Positions 22,711-31,649 of a DNA stretch of 64,000 nt are shown piece by piece. How positions within the stretch are numbered: position 1 is the stretch's first letter; every line of letters starts with the position of its first letter. The stretch comes from Caldicoprobacter guelmensis. GTDB taxonomy: Bacteria; Bacillota; Clostridia; Caldicoprobacterales; Caldicoprobacteraceae. The notes below the pieces were generated by a model. The model made no database searches and had not been told where the DNA came from. It saw nothing but the letters and a program-made list of their open reading frames with translations. The translations under genes and the position numbers were made by a program. The DNA is taken from contig NZ_JAFBDW010000002.1 in NCBI RefSeq assembly GCF_016908415.1, positions 124,001-188,000 of the forward strand, written 5' to 3'.

Positions 22711-23730
22711 TTGAAAGCCGGCTATATGGAAATATTTGAGGATATAAAGAAAGGGGAATTTGCCAGGCTTTATTTGTTTTACGGCCCTGAACAATATGTG
22801 AAGGAACAGGCACTTCTGCAGCTTTCGCAGGCTTTGATAGCCCCGGAGCTCAAGAGCTTGAATTACCAGACGATGGATGGGGAAACTATTACTGCCGATG
22901 ACGTAATAAATGCCTGTGAAACCCTGCCCTTTATGTCAGAAAAAAGGCTTGTGGTGGTAAAGGACCTACCGGCCTTGTTGCAGGGAGGTCGCAGCAATAT
23001 TGACGAGGATAGGCTCAAAAGCTATTTGCCTAGCATATCCTCTGCTACCTGCTTGGTTTTTTATTGCACCGATGACGTGAACAAGCGAAAAGCCTTATTT
23101 ACTGCCATAGATAAGGTGGGCAAGGTAATAGAGTTTGAACCGTTAAAGCAAGAGGAGATAATAAAGTGGATCAAAAGCATGTTAAAACGCAATGGCAAAC
23201 AGATGGAACCTTCTGCTTTGGAGTATTATGTAAGCATTGCCGGCAATAGGCTGGAGGATATATACAATGACCTTCAAAAGCTAATGATATATATAGGCGA
23301 CAGAAAGGTGATAACCCGCTCTGACATAGAGCAGGTAGTTACTCCTGTGGCAGAATATACTGTATTTCAATTGGTAGAGGCGATAGGAATGAAAAAAACC
23401 GACCAAGCCCTCATGCTGCTTCACCAGCTTTTAGGAGAAGGCCAAAATGTATTCGCATTGTTAGCGCTCATTGCCCGGCAGGTACGTATAATATTTCAAT
23501 GTAAATGGCTTAAGGAAAAGGGTTTGCCCCAAAAGGATATTGCTCAAAAGTTAGGGCTTCATCCCTATGTCGTGAAGAAGGCAATGGAGCAAAGCAGCCA
23601 TTTCAGTATGGAACAGCTTAAAAAAGGCTTACGGGAGTGCTTAAAGGTGGATTATGGTATAAAGAGTGGGAGGATCCAGCAGCAACGTCTGGGAATTGAA
23701 ATGCTCATCATAAACATGTGCAAAAAATGA
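22711..23730 (+). CDS. holA: DNA polymerase III delta subunit
   Basis: HolA is the clamp-loader wrench that opens the beta clamp. I place the start at TTG 22711 because GGGGTGG lies 6 nt upstream; ATG 22726 (MEIFEDIKKGEFARLYLFYGPEQY) is the alternative. The product has 339 residues, the normal length. It shows the N-terminal LYLFYGPEQYVKEQAL, CETLPFMSEKRLVVVKD and the domain III end NVFALLALIARQVRIIFQCKWLKEKG..LGLHPYVVKKAMEQS. The gene lies next to rpsT, as in Bacillus, and ends in a strong terminator. Confidence 0.92.
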   Translation: MKAGYMEIFEDIKKGEFARLYLFYGPEQYVKEQALLQLSQALIAPELKSLNYQTMDGETITADDVINACETLPFMSEKRLVVVKDLPALLQGGRSNIDEDRLKSYLPSISSATCLVFYCTDDVNKRKALFTAIDKVGKVIEFEPLKQEEIIKWIKSMLKRNGKQMEPSALEYYVSIAGNRLEDIYNDLQKLMIYIGDRKVITRSDIEQVVTPVAEYTVFQLVEAIGMKKTDQALMLLHQLLGEGQNVFALLALIARQVRIIFQCKWLKEKGLPQKDIAQKLGLHPYVVKKAMEQSSHFSMEQLKKGLRECLKVDYGIKSGRIQQQRLGIEMLIINMCKK

Positions 23731-23782
23731 GCCAGTCATCTTGCTGTGGAGTCGATGGCTCGTCTATCATAAAACAAAATTG

Positions 23783-23840
23783 CCGCCACACTACCCCTCA
23801 TTTTGGCTGGGGGTCAATGGCGGTTTTCGGTTTTTTTGGG
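23783..23840. terminator. Bidirectional terminator between holA and rpsT
   Basis: CCGCCA (23783-23788) pairs with TGGCGG (23818-23823), with an inner CCCC/GGGG helix. T-rich runs follow on both strands, serving the convergent genes. Confidence 0.8.
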
Positions 23841-23881
23841 TGAGTTTTAAGCCTTCAAGGGTGTACGGAAAGAAAAGAACA

Positions 23882-24166
23882 TCACTGTGCTGCCTGCTGT
23901 TGTGCCAGCGCGCGATTTAAACGGATGGCCAATCTGGATTTTTTACGATTAGCGGTATTTCTGTGGATAACGCCCTTTGAGGCAGCCATATCGATCCTCT
24001 TTACTACCTGGGGGAACAGAGCCTTTGCCCCTTCGATATCGCCGGCTTCTAAAGCTCTTTCAAATTTCTTAATCATGGTTTTCACATTGGAACGTATCAT
24101 CTTGTTTCTGAGGGTGCGTTTCTTTATGATCCTTATTCTCTTGAGAGCTGATTTGGTATTTGCCAC
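23882..24166 (-). CDS. rpsT: Small ribosomal subunit protein bS20
   Basis: The 94-residue basic protein starts at GTG 24166 after AGGAGGTG. MANTKSALKRIRIIKKRTLRNKMIRSNVKTMIKKFE is the S20 N-terminal helix that contacts 16S rRNA, and VIHRNTANRKKSRLAIRLN is the conserved C-terminal part. The order holA-rpsT-gpr-spoIIP-lepA matches Bacillus, with rpsT on the opposite strand to its neighbours. The leader contains TTACC..GGTAA, which may pair near the ribosome-binding site and could serve autoregulation. Confidence 0.96.
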   Translation of the reverse strand: MANTKSALKRIRIIKKRTLRNKMIRSNVKTMIKKFERALEAGDIEGAKALFPQVVKRIDMAASKGVIHRNTANRKKSRLAIRLNRALAQQQAAQ

Positions 24167-24200
24167 CTATTTCACCTCCTTTACCAGTTCAACGGTAATT

Positions 24201-24229
24201 ATTCTACCATGAGTGAAATGCTAATGCAA
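24201..24229 (-). promoter_or_regulatory. Predicted promoter of rpsT
   Basis: On the minus strand, TTGCAT (24224-24229), 17-nt spacer and TAGAAT (24201-24206) with an upstream TGG (extended -10). Confidence 0.55.
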
Positions 24230-24394
24230 GAACTAAGTTGGCATCAATTTTTTGGTGAGGTAAAGATGTTGGCTTCAATATGAGCAGGTATAAAATTAAA
24301 CCCCGGCGAAAAATTATAAAAAAGGGCGATGTGACGCTTTTACTCTTTGGAGTCCAAGATTGGATTTAAATTTCGATGAAGGGATGGTGAACAA

Positions 24395-25369
24395 GTGGGG
24401 AATATACGTACTGACTTGGCGCTGGAGGCCCGCGAGCTTTACCAGCAACAAAACAGGGGGTATATACCGGGAGTCAAAGTTGATGAGGAAGAGGTGGAAG
24501 GAGTAAAGATTTCACGGGTGCACATTATATCTCCTTTGGGTGAGGAAAGCCTGGGCAAACCCCAGGGGAATTATATAACCCTTGAAGCGCCTGACATTAA
24601 GAATAGAGATCCGGAATTTCAAGAGACCCTCAGCAAGCTTCTGGCTCAAGAGATAGGTAAGCTAGTAAACCTTAACAAAAAAAGCGTGACTCTTGTGGTG
24701 GGGCTTGGCAACTGGAACATAACTCCTGATTCGCTGGGGCCTAAAGTAGTCGACAGGTTGTTGGTTACGCGGCATATCCTTGAATACATGCCTGACCAGG
24801 TGGATGAAAGGCTACGCCCGGTGTGTGCCATAGCTCCCGGCGTCTTAGGAATAACAGGCATTGAGACAGGAGAAATAATAAAAGGTATTGTGGAAAAGGT
24901 AAGGCCGGACCTGGTGATTGCCATAGATGCTCTGGCTTCGCGTAGGACTGATAGAATTGGGGTAACGATACAGATTGCCGATACCGGGATAAGCCCTGGC
25001 TCAGGTATAGGCAACAAGCGAATGGGTTTAAACAGGGAAACTCTGGGTATTCCCACCATTGCAATTGGTGTTCCTACGGTTGTCTACGCCTACACCATAG
25101 GACGTGACTCTCTGCAAATGTTAATAGACCAGTTTGCTGATCAGGCCACCCCAGGTAGCCAATTTTATCAGATGCTTAGACAGATGGACGAAGCTCAGTT
25201 AGATGCCCTGGTACATCAAGTGGTAACAGAGGAACTGGGAGATTTGGTAGTCACCCCTAAAGAGATAGACCTGTTGATAGACTATGTGGCCGATGTTCTA
25301 GCTGATGGGCTTAACTTGGCACTGCATGAAAACATGACCATAGAGGATATAAAGCATTTTGTAAGCTAA
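24395..25369 (+). CDS. gpr: Germination protease GPR
   Basis: GPR degrades the small acid-soluble DNA-binding proteins when a spore germinates. The 324-residue zymogen starts at GTG 24395. The N-terminus contains the propeptide region (IRTDLALEARELYQQQ), and EGVKISRVHIISPLGEESLGKPQGNYITLEAP is the typical start of the mature core. LVVGLGNWNITPDSLGPKVVDRLLVTRH, APGVLGITGIETGEII, AIDALASRRTDRIGVTIQIADTGISPGSGIGNKR and IAIGVPTVVYA follow, all family hallmarks. It stands just before spoIIP as in Bacillus, where a forespore sigma factor drives it; I see no clear sigma-G site here. Confidence 0.96.
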   Translation: MGNIRTDLALEARELYQQQNRGYIPGVKVDEEEVEGVKISRVHIISPLGEESLGKPQGNYITLEAPDIKNRDPEFQETLSKLLAQEIGKLVNLNKKSVTLVVGLGNWNITPDSLGPKVVDRLLVTRHILEYMPDQVDERLRPVCAIAPGVLGITGIETGEIIKGIVEKVRPDLVIAIDALASRRTDRIGVTIQIADTGISPGSGIGNKRMGLNRETLGIPTIAIGVPTVVYAYTIGRDSLQMLIDQFADQATPGSQFYQMLRQMDEAQLDALVHQVVTEELGDLVVTPKEIDLLIDYVADVLADGLNLALHENMTIEDIKHFVS

Positions 25370-25438
25370 CTCGATAAAACCAAGCATACATGTTTTTGCC
25401 CACGAATATTTATATAAAAGTACAAAAAGGAAAGAAGG

Positions 25439-26536
25439 ATGTGGGGGATGGTACATATCCGGGTGGTCAGAGCAAAGACTATAATTTATTACCTTGTGTT
25501 GGCAGTAGTTATAGGGTTAATAACCTTTTTTTGCTATCAACTGATAGCTAAGGTATCCAGAGGCGTACCTTTTGTTGTCTCAAATGGTGGTGGGAACCCC
25601 GCGGGAGAAGGACGACAGCTTTATCTAAAGGTGCTTGATAAGCTTAATGACCCGCGAAATATACTAGCTTACCAGATGCCGTTTTTAAGCGGTATTTCGG
25701 CCAAAGATGGGGTTTCTCAGGAAGTTGCTGTTGAGACCAGTGCATCCCGTGGTGAGCCCACACAGCGGCAAACGGAACAGAACATAGATGCGCCTGAGGT
25801 GTTTTTAAAACACGACCCGGATATGTCAGAGGAGATAAAGATAGAGATATCCAAAATAAAGGATGACCTGGGTCCCATTACTTTGACGGGTGAGGGCCCA
25901 CAGGTACTCATATACCATACCCATTCCCGCGAAGCCTACCGACCAGACAATCAAAATCCCTATAAAGAGGTTGAGGCTTTTCGTAGCAATGACCTCAATT
26001 ACACAGTGGTAAAAGTAGGTGAGGAGCTGGCGAAACACCTGCAGGCTAAGGGGATTCCTGTGATTCACGATCGTACAGAACACGAGCAAGGAGACCATTC
26101 CACCGCTTATCAAAGGTCGCTGGAGACCATAAAGAAGCGGATGGAAGAATATAAATCACTTCAGATATTTATAGACTTGCACAGGAATGCGTATCAGCCG
26201 GGGGTAAAAAATCCCGATGATGAGGTGATCGTTATAGACGGCCAGAGGGTTGCTAAGCTGTTCGTGGTCATCGGCACCGGTGAAGGATACGTGGGTGGCT
26301 TTTCAGAAAAGCCCAATTGGAAAGAAAACTACAAGTTTGCTTTGCGGCTTACAAATAAGTTGAATGAACTGTATCCCGGAATAGCAAAGCCTGTATATGT
26401 CAAGCCTTCAAGATATAATCAGCACGTGTCCACAAAGGCAATACTTATCGAGGTAGGTAGTAACTTGACCACGCTGGAGGAAGCTAAACGGACTGCCAAA
26501 TATCTTGCAGAAGCCTTGAGCCAGATTATAGAATAA
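25439..26536 (+). CDS. spoIIP: Stage II sporulation protein P (peptidoglycan hydrolase)
   Basis: SpoIIP, with SpoIID and SpoIIM, cuts septal peptidoglycan so the mother cell can engulf the forespore. The 365-residue protein has a single membrane anchor near residues 14-34 and a variable linker. The amidase/endopeptidase domain follows: VLIYHTHSREAYRP (about 157-168), HDRTEHEQGDHSTAYQRSLETI, FIDLHRNAY and the C-terminal ILIEVGSNLTTLEEAKRTAKYLA. The His and Glu residues of these segments bind the catalytic metal. ATG 25448, 9 nt from GAAGG, is a possible alternative start. It follows gpr by 70 nt and is probably co-transcribed. Confidence 0.94.
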   Translation: MWGMVHIRVVRAKTIIYYLVLAVVIGLITFFCYQLIAKVSRGVPFVVSNGGGNPAGEGRQLYLKVLDKLNDPRNILAYQMPFLSGISAKDGVSQEVAVETSASRGEPTQRQTEQNIDAPEVFLKHDPDMSEEIKIEISKIKDDLGPITLTGEGPQVLIYHTHSREAYRPDNQNPYKEVEAFRSNDLNYTVVKVGEELAKHLQAKGIPVIHDRTEHEQGDHSTAYQRSLETIKKRMEEYKSLQIFIDLHRNAYQPGVKNPDDEVIVIDGQRVAKLFVVIGTGEGYVGGFSEKPNWKENYKFALRLTNKLNELYPGIAKPVYVKPSRYNQHVSTKAILIEVGSNLTTLEEAKRTAKYLAEALSQIIE

Positions 26537-26596
26537 TTTGATGCTGTCGAGTGTGATTTTATGAATTGCCAGGGGCATAAGGTGCGCAAAATTTTA

Positions 26597-26605
26597 TGGT
26601 ATAAT
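26597..26605 (+). promoter_or_regulatory. Extended -10 promoter candidate for lepA-hemW
   Basis: TATGGTATAAT is a consensus extended -10 (TGnTATAAT) without a clear -35 box. A small AGAAAGG/CCTTTCT hairpin lies just downstream in the leader. Confidence 0.45.
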
Positions 26606-26776
26606 ACTAACAAGAAAGGGCTCCTTTCTGATAAGATCAGGGAGGGGCATTTTATTTGCCTATGGAAATCAGTTTGGGCCATGCCTATAAAGTAAAGTTG
26701 CTTTTTTGCAATGCATTTATTATTATATTTAAGTAGTTTATCAGTTAGCGAAACGCAGAGGAGGAATAAATTAAAT

Positions 26777-28582
26777 ATGCCCAATGCCAGACAAAGTAAA
26801 ATACGGAATTTCTGTATAATTGCCCATATAGATCATGGAAAGTCCACACTCGCTGATCGTTTGCTGGAGATAACTGGTACTTTGACTGAGAGGGAGATGC
26901 AGGAGCAGGTACTTGATACCATGGAGATAGAGCGAGAACGCGGCATTACCATCAAAGCCCAAGCTGTGAGGCTTGTTTACAAGTACAAAGATGGAGAGGA
27001 GTATATATTAAACCTTATCGATACTCCGGGCCACGTTGACTTTACCTACGAGGTTTCAAAGAGCCTGGCTGCATGCGAAGGGGCGTTGCTGGTGGTTGAT
27101 GCATCCCAGGGCATACAGGCTCAGACCCTGGCAAACCTGTACCTGGCTTTAGAACATAACCTGGAGATTATACCTGTAATCAATAAAATTGACCTTCCAA
27201 GTGCACGCCCTGAATGGGCAAAGACACAGATTGAAGAGGTGATCGGGTTAGATGCCCACGATGCACCGCTTATCTCGGCCAAGAACGGCATAGGCATAGA
27301 GGAAGTGCTGGACAGGATCATAGAGAGGATTCCACCACCGGAGGGCGACGAGGATGCACCTTTAAGGGCTTTGATTTTTGATTCGTTTTACGATAACTAC
27401 CGTGGGGTCATCACATATGTCAGGATAAAAGAGGGGACTGTAAGGCCAGGCCAGAGGATTAGAATCATGTCTAATGGCAAGGAATTCGAGGTCACCGAGG
27501 TGGGCATATTCCGGCCTCATCTTACGCCTATAGACGAGCTAAGGGCAGGAGATGTAGGGTATATAGCGGCGGGGATAAAGAATGTGGGTGATACCCGTGT
27601 GGGGGATACCATAACCAGCGCAGACAGACCGGCTTCTGAACCCCTTCCGGGATATAAAAAGCTGCAGCCGATGGTTTACTGCGGCATTTATCCGGCTGAT
27701 GGGGCAAAATACGAGGATTTGAAGGAGGCCTTGGCAAAGCTGCAGCTTAACGATGCATCGCTGGTCTTTGAGCCTGAGACATCGGCAGCTCTTGGGTTTG
27801 GCTTCAGGTGTGGATTTCTGGGGCTACTGCATATGGAGATCATTCAGGAACGGCTGGAGAGGGAGTATGACCTAGACCTTGTAACCACCGCTCCTAGCGT
27901 GGTGTACCGCGTGTACAAGAAGAACGGTGAAATGCTGGAGGTATCTAATCCAACTGATATGCCTTCGCCTGCCGAGATAGACCATATGGAAGAGCCGGTG
28001 GTGAGGGCTCAAATCATAACCCCTACTGAGTACGTTGGGGATATTATGGAACTGTGCCAGGAACGGCGTGGAGAGTTTAGGCATATGGAGTATCTTGAGA
28101 GTACCAGGGTGATGCTGACATATGAGCTCCCGCTTAACGAGATCATATACGACTTTTTCGATGCGCTTAAGTCCAGGACGAAGGGGTATGCATCCTTTGA
28201 CTATGAACTCATAGGATATAAAGAGTCGGATTTGGTCAAGCTGGACATATTGCTCAATGGACAGATGGTGGATGCCCTTTCGGTCATAGTGCACAGGGAT
28301 AAAGCCTATGCCAGGGGACGAGCTATAGTTCAAAAACTGAAGGAGGTCATACCGCGTCACCTGTTTGAGATACCCATTCAAGCGGCTATTGGGAGCAGGG
28401 TTATAGCTCGTGAGACCATAAAAGCCTTGAGGAAGGATGTCCTTGCCAAGTGTTATGGCGGAGACGTCACCCGTAAGAAGAAGCTGCTGGAGAAGCAGAA
28501 GGAAGGCAAAAAGAGGATGCGCCAAGTTGGCTCTGTAGAGGTTCCTCAGGAGGCTTTTATGGCCGTACTCAAGCTCAATTGA
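26777..28582 (+). CDS. lepA: Elongation factor 4 (back-translocating GTPase)
   Basis: The start is the ATG at 26777 (MPNARQSKIRNFCIIAHIDHGKST), behind AGAGGAGG; it is 601 residues, the usual length. The GTPase motifs are G1 AHIDHGKST, G2 ERERGITIKA, G3 DTPGHVD, G4 NKID and G5 SAKNG. The LepA-specific C-terminal domain ends GRAIVQKLKEVIPRHLFEIPIQAAIGSRVIARETIKALRKDVLAKCYGGDVTRKKKLLEKQKEGKKRM. It acts on the ribosome under ionic or cold stress. It is followed 27 nt later by hemW, as in Bacillus. Confidence 0.97.
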   Translation: MPNARQSKIRNFCIIAHIDHGKSTLADRLLEITGTLTEREMQEQVLDTMEIERERGITIKAQAVRLVYKYKDGEEYILNLIDTPGHVDFTYEVSKSLAACEGALLVVDASQGIQAQTLANLYLALEHNLEIIPVINKIDLPSARPEWAKTQIEEVIGLDAHDAPLISAKNGIGIEEVLDRIIERIPPPEGDEDAPLRALIFDSFYDNYRGVITYVRIKEGTVRPGQRIRIMSNGKEFEVTEVGIFRPHLTPIDELRAGDVGYIAAGIKNVGDTRVGDTITSADRPASEPLPGYKKLQPMVYCGIYPADGAKYEDLKEALAKLQLNDASLVFEPETSAALGFGFRCGFLGLLHMEIIQERLEREYDLDLVTTAPSVVYRVYKKNGEMLEVSNPTDMPSPAEIDHMEEPVVRAQIITPTEYVGDIMELCQERRGEFRHMEYLESTRVMLTYELPLNEIIYDFFDALKSRTKGYASFDYELIGYKESDLVKLDILLNGQMVDALSVIVHRDKAYARGRAIVQKLKEVIPRHLFEIPIQAAIGSRVIARETIKALRKDVLAKCYGGDVTRKKKLLEKQKEGKKRMRQVGSVEVPQEAFMAVLKLN

Positions 28583-28609
28583 ACTTAATTAAATGGGAAG
28601 GAGAGCCCT

Positions 28610-29749
28610 ATGCGCCAGGTGGGGATTTATATACACTTTCCATTTTGCCTAAAAAAATGTCATTACTGCGACTTTCCGTCTTATCAAGGAATGGAGCGGT
28701 GGATGGAGCCCTATCTTGAGGCCCTTTGTAGGGAAATACTCGAATGGAAGGGTGTAGTTGGCGGTTGTGTTGTCAAAAGCATATATCTGGGTGGGGGTAC
28801 CCCTACCCTTTTTTCTGGGCAGCAGATATCCAGAGTGTTGGAGGCGTGCTTTAAAAACTTCAACGTGCAAAAAGATGCAGAGGTCACTATTGAAGCTAAC
28901 CCCGGCACTGTTGACTTGGATAAGCTGTTGACGTTGAGGGCTGCCGGAGTAAACCGCTTGAGCATAGGATTACAAGCGTGGCAGGATAAGCATCTGAGGT
29001 TTCTGGGGAGGATACACAGCAGCGATGACTTTGTTCAAAGCATGATGTACGCTAAAGAGGCGAGGTTTGAAAACATAAACGTGGATGTCATGTTCGGGTT
29101 GCCCTATCAGACGTTGGAGGATTGGTTGGAGACCCTTGAGAAGGTGTGTGCCCTTGGAATACAGCATATATCCATGTACAGCTTGAAGGTGGAGCCTGGC
29201 ACTTCGCTATATCGTTGGTATGAGGAGGGAAGATTTTCGCTTCCTACTCAGGAAGAAGATAGGCTGATGTACTACAGGGGCAGGGAATACGTAAGCAGAT
29301 TTGGATTTGAACAATATGAAATATCCAATTTTGCCATACCAGGAAAGGAATGTGTTCACAACCTTATATACTGGTATAATGAAGAGTATATAGGTTGCGG
29401 AAGTGGAGCGCATTCCTATTTTAATAATGAGAGGTTTTCAAATACCAGCGACGTAGAAGAGTATATATGGGCGGTGATGAATGGTACACAGAAGATAAAT
29501 TACCGGGAGAAGATAGGGGAAGATGATGAACGCTTTGAGACTATAATGCTGGGGCTCCGCCTAGTAAAGGGCATAAATAAACAGAGGTTTAAGGCCAGGT
29601 TCGGGAAAGATATAGAGTTCTATTATGATGAAACCATTAAAAAGCTGGTAAATCAGGGGCTTTTGATTGATGAAGGAGGTTCCATTAGGCTTACCCAAAA
29701 GGGGTTGGACGTTCAAAATGTCGTTTTGTTAGAATTTATGCACCTCTAG
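28610..29749 (+). CDS. hemW: Heme chaperone HemW (radical SAM)
   Basis: The 379-residue protein has the radical SAM motif CLKKCHYCDF at residues 14-23 behind GIYIHFPF. YLGGGTPTLFSGQQI, TIEANPGTVDLDKL, AGVNRLSIGLQAWQDKHLRFLGRIHSSDD and VDVMFGLPYQTLEDW are typical of the HemN/HemW group. The C-terminal part has GCGSGAHSYFNNERFSN and a winged-helix end. The tetrad CxxxCxxC is followed by Asp-Phe, as in HemW rather than coproporphyrinogen dehydrogenase HemN. It probably inserts heme into client proteins; it is often misnamed HemN. It lies between lepA and hrcA as in Bacillus. Confidence 0.93.
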   Translation: MRQVGIYIHFPFCLKKCHYCDFPSYQGMERWMEPYLEALCREILEWKGVVGGCVVKSIYLGGGTPTLFSGQQISRVLEACFKNFNVQKDAEVTIEANPGTVDLDKLLTLRAAGVNRLSIGLQAWQDKHLRFLGRIHSSDDFVQSMMYAKEARFENINVDVMFGLPYQTLEDWLETLEKVCALGIQHISMYSLKVEPGTSLYRWYEEGRFSLPTQEEDRLMYYRGREYVSRFGFEQYEISNFAIPGKECVHNLIYWYNEEYIGCGSGAHSYFNNERFSNTSDVEEYIWAVMNGTQKINYREKIGEDDERFETIMLGLRLVKGINKQRFKARFGKDIEFYYDETIKKLVNQGLLIDEGGSIRLTQKGLDVQNVVLLEFMHL

Positions 29750-29759
29750 TAAAAACCTA

Positions 29760-29788
29760 TTGACAAACAATTGCTGAAGTGCTAACTT
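29760..29788 (+). promoter_or_regulatory. Predicted promoter of the hrcA-grpE-dnaK heat-shock operon
   Basis: TTGACA (29760-29765), 17-nt spacer and TAACTT (29783-29788). It starts 10 nt after the hemW stop and lies directly upstream of the CIRCE operator. Confidence 0.6.
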
Positions 29789-29797
29789 AAATATAGA

Positions 29798-29824
29798 TTA
29801 GCACTCGATTAATGAGAGTGCTAA
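29798..29824 (+). promoter_or_regulatory. CIRCE operator (HrcA binding site)
   Basis: A perfect inverted repeat, TTAGCACTC and GAGTGCTAA separated by 9 nt, matches the CIRCE consensus exactly. It sits at the predicted transcription start, where HrcA blocks the promoter at normal temperature. An ATG inside its spacer opens the hrcA frame but is not the likely start. Confidence 0.97.
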
Positions 29825-29844
29825 CAGAAAGAGGGGTGATATCT

Positions 29845-30879
29845 GTGCAACTGGGCAAACGCAAGCTACAGATACTGCAGGCGGTGATAGATGATTATAT
29901 CTGTTCAGGGGAGCCGGTAGGCTCCAGAACGATAGCCAAAAAGTATGGCATGGGTATCAGCCCTGCTACCATAAGGAACGAAATGTCTGATCTGGAAGAG
30001 ATGGGGTATTTGCACCAGCCGCATACATCAGCAGGGCGTATCCCGTCGGATAAAGCATATCGTCTGTATGTGGATAAACTGATGAAGACCAGGATGCTTA
30101 CCGCTGATGAAGCTGAGCGCATCAAGAAGATATACGAGCAGCGTACTGCTGAAATAGAGAAGGTCATAGAGCAGGTGGCCAAGGTGCTATCTGACATTAC
30201 AAATTATACTTCGGTAGTGCTGGGCCCGCAGCTTAATAAGGTGTTGATAAAGCGCATTGAGCTGATACCGGTCGACAGGCAGTATGCCCTTTTATTGGTT
30301 GTAACCTCTGCAGGCATAATAAAGGATACCATTATACGGATACCTGCTGATATTGATGTGGGGTATCTAGAGAGGGTTTCCAACATGCTAACGGTACACT
30401 ACCGCAACAAGACGTTTGCAGAGGTAGATATAAATTCCGTACAGGATGTACAGAAGGAGATGATGAGGCAGAAAGAGTTTTTCAATTCTATTATAGATGC
30501 CTTAACTGAAAGCATCGCTCATAAAGAGCAAACGGAGGTGTATCTGGGAGGCACCACCAATATATTCAATTTTCCAGAGTACAGGGACATAATGAAAGCC
30601 AGAGCCTTTTTAAACTTGATGGAACAAAAGGATTTGTTGTATGCCCTTTTGAGCAAGTTTGATAAAAAAGGAGTAACTGTGGTTATAGGTACTGAGAACG
30701 AGCATGAACAGATGAAAGAATGCAGTATAGTGATGACCACTTACAGCATAGGTGACAAGGTGTTAGGAACCTTGGGCCTTATAGGGCCTACACGGATGGA
30801 GTATTCCAAAGCGGTTTCGGTGGTCCGATATGTAGGTGAAGCTGTAAGCAAGTACCTGACTTCCCTTTTTGAGGAGTAA
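29845..30879 (+). CDS. hrcA: Heat-inducible transcription repressor HrcA
   Basis: HrcA binds the CIRCE operator just upstream and represses its own operon. I place the start at GTG 29845, 8 nt after AGAGGGG, giving 344 residues. The ATG at 29812 lies within the operator. The winged helix is visible at the N-terminus (RKLQILQAVIDDYICSGEPVGSRTIAKKYGMGISPATIRNEMSDLEEMGYLHQPHTSAGRIPSDKAYRLYVD). The dimerisation domain ends with DKVLGTLGLIGPTRMEYSKAVSVVRYVGEAVSKYL. It is first in hrcA-grpE-dnaK-dnaJ, the common Firmicutes order. Confidence 0.96.
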   Translation: MQLGKRKLQILQAVIDDYICSGEPVGSRTIAKKYGMGISPATIRNEMSDLEEMGYLHQPHTSAGRIPSDKAYRLYVDKLMKTRMLTADEAERIKKIYEQRTAEIEKVIEQVAKVLSDITNYTSVVLGPQLNKVLIKRIELIPVDRQYALLLVVTSAGIIKDTIIRIPADIDVGYLERVSNMLTVHYRNKTFAEVDINSVQDVQKEMMRQKEFFNSIIDALTESIAHKEQTEVYLGGTTNIFNFPEYRDIMKARAFLNLMEQKDLLYALLSKFDKKGVTVVIGTENEHEQMKECSIVMTTYSIGDKVLGTLGLIGPTRMEYSKAVSVVRYVGEAVSKYLTSLFEE

Positions 30880-30930
30880 TATAATTTTTTAAACTGATTG
30901 TCAAAATATTTTAAGGGCGGTGAATTTTTG

Positions 30931-31608
30931 ATGATTAATAACCATGATCTGCCAAAAGAGGAACAGGTGAGAGAACAGGGGCAGGATATTAATGAAAATG
31001 AGGAATTAAAGTCAAATCTTGAAGATGTTGTTGCCGCTGAAAGCGATCAAAACGATGATACGCCCGTGAAAGATCTGGATGTTGAAGAAGGGGTGCAACA
31101 GAAAGAGGGCTGTGTTGAGGAGCAGCCCGTTCCTACTGTTGAGAGCTTGCAGCAACAGTTAGAGAAAGCCATACAAGAGAGGGATGAATACCTCTCTATG
31201 GCTCAAAGGATTCAAGCCGATTTTGACAATTACAGGAAAAGGAACAAAAACGCTATAGCCGAAGCGTATGACGCTGCAACTGCCGATGTCATAAAATTAT
31301 TTTTGCCCATTTTGGATAACCTGGAAAGGGCTCTTGATGCGGCTAAAGAGGGTTCTCCGGATGAGACCATTTCCAAAGGCGTTGAAATGGTGGTACGGCA
31401 GTTCAAAGACGTACTTAAAAAGCTGGGGGTTGAAGAAATAGATGCTTTGGGTAAGCCCTTTGATCCAGAGCTTCACGAGGCTGTCATGAAGGGTGAAGCC
31501 GGAGAAGGCGTTGAGGACAACACCGTGATTGAAGTCTTTCAAAAAGGTTATAAATACAAAGACAAGGTAATACGCCACAGCATGGTCAAAGTGGCGGTCA
31601 AGCAATAA
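30931..31608 (+). CDS. grpE: Nucleotide exchange factor GrpE
   Basis: GrpE releases ADP from DnaK. I take the ATG at 30931 (MINNHDLPKEEQ) with GGGCGGTG upstream; 225 residues. The first 80 or so are acidic and low-complexity. A long helix follows (LQQQLEKAIQERDEYLSMAQRIQADFDNYRKRNKNAIAEAYD). The beta-wing end has KPFDPELHEAVMKGEAGEG and VIEVFQKGYKYKDKVIRHSMVKVA, the GrpE signature. It is 51 nt after hrcA and 41 nt before dnaK. Confidence 0.95.
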   Translation: MINNHDLPKEEQVREQGQDINENEELKSNLEDVVAAESDQNDDTPVKDLDVEEGVQQKEGCVEEQPVPTVESLQQQLEKAIQERDEYLSMAQRIQADFDNYRKRNKNAIAEAYDAATADVIKLFLPILDNLERALDAAKEGSPDETISKGVEMVVRQFKDVLKKLGVEEIDALGKPFDPELHEAVMKGEAGEGVEDNTVIEVFQKGYKYKDKVIRHSMVKVAVKQ

Positions 31609-31649
31609 TCTTTAAAATCTTTAACTGGAGATAAAAGGAGGAATAGGAT

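Noticed and set aside
24230..24394. Sigma-G promoter of gpr
   Set aside because: A GGTATA-like box near 24287 lacks a CATnnTA-type -10 at proper spacing.
29812..29844. hrcA start at ATG 29812
   Set aside because: This ATG lies inside the CIRCE spacer and has no ribosome-binding site.
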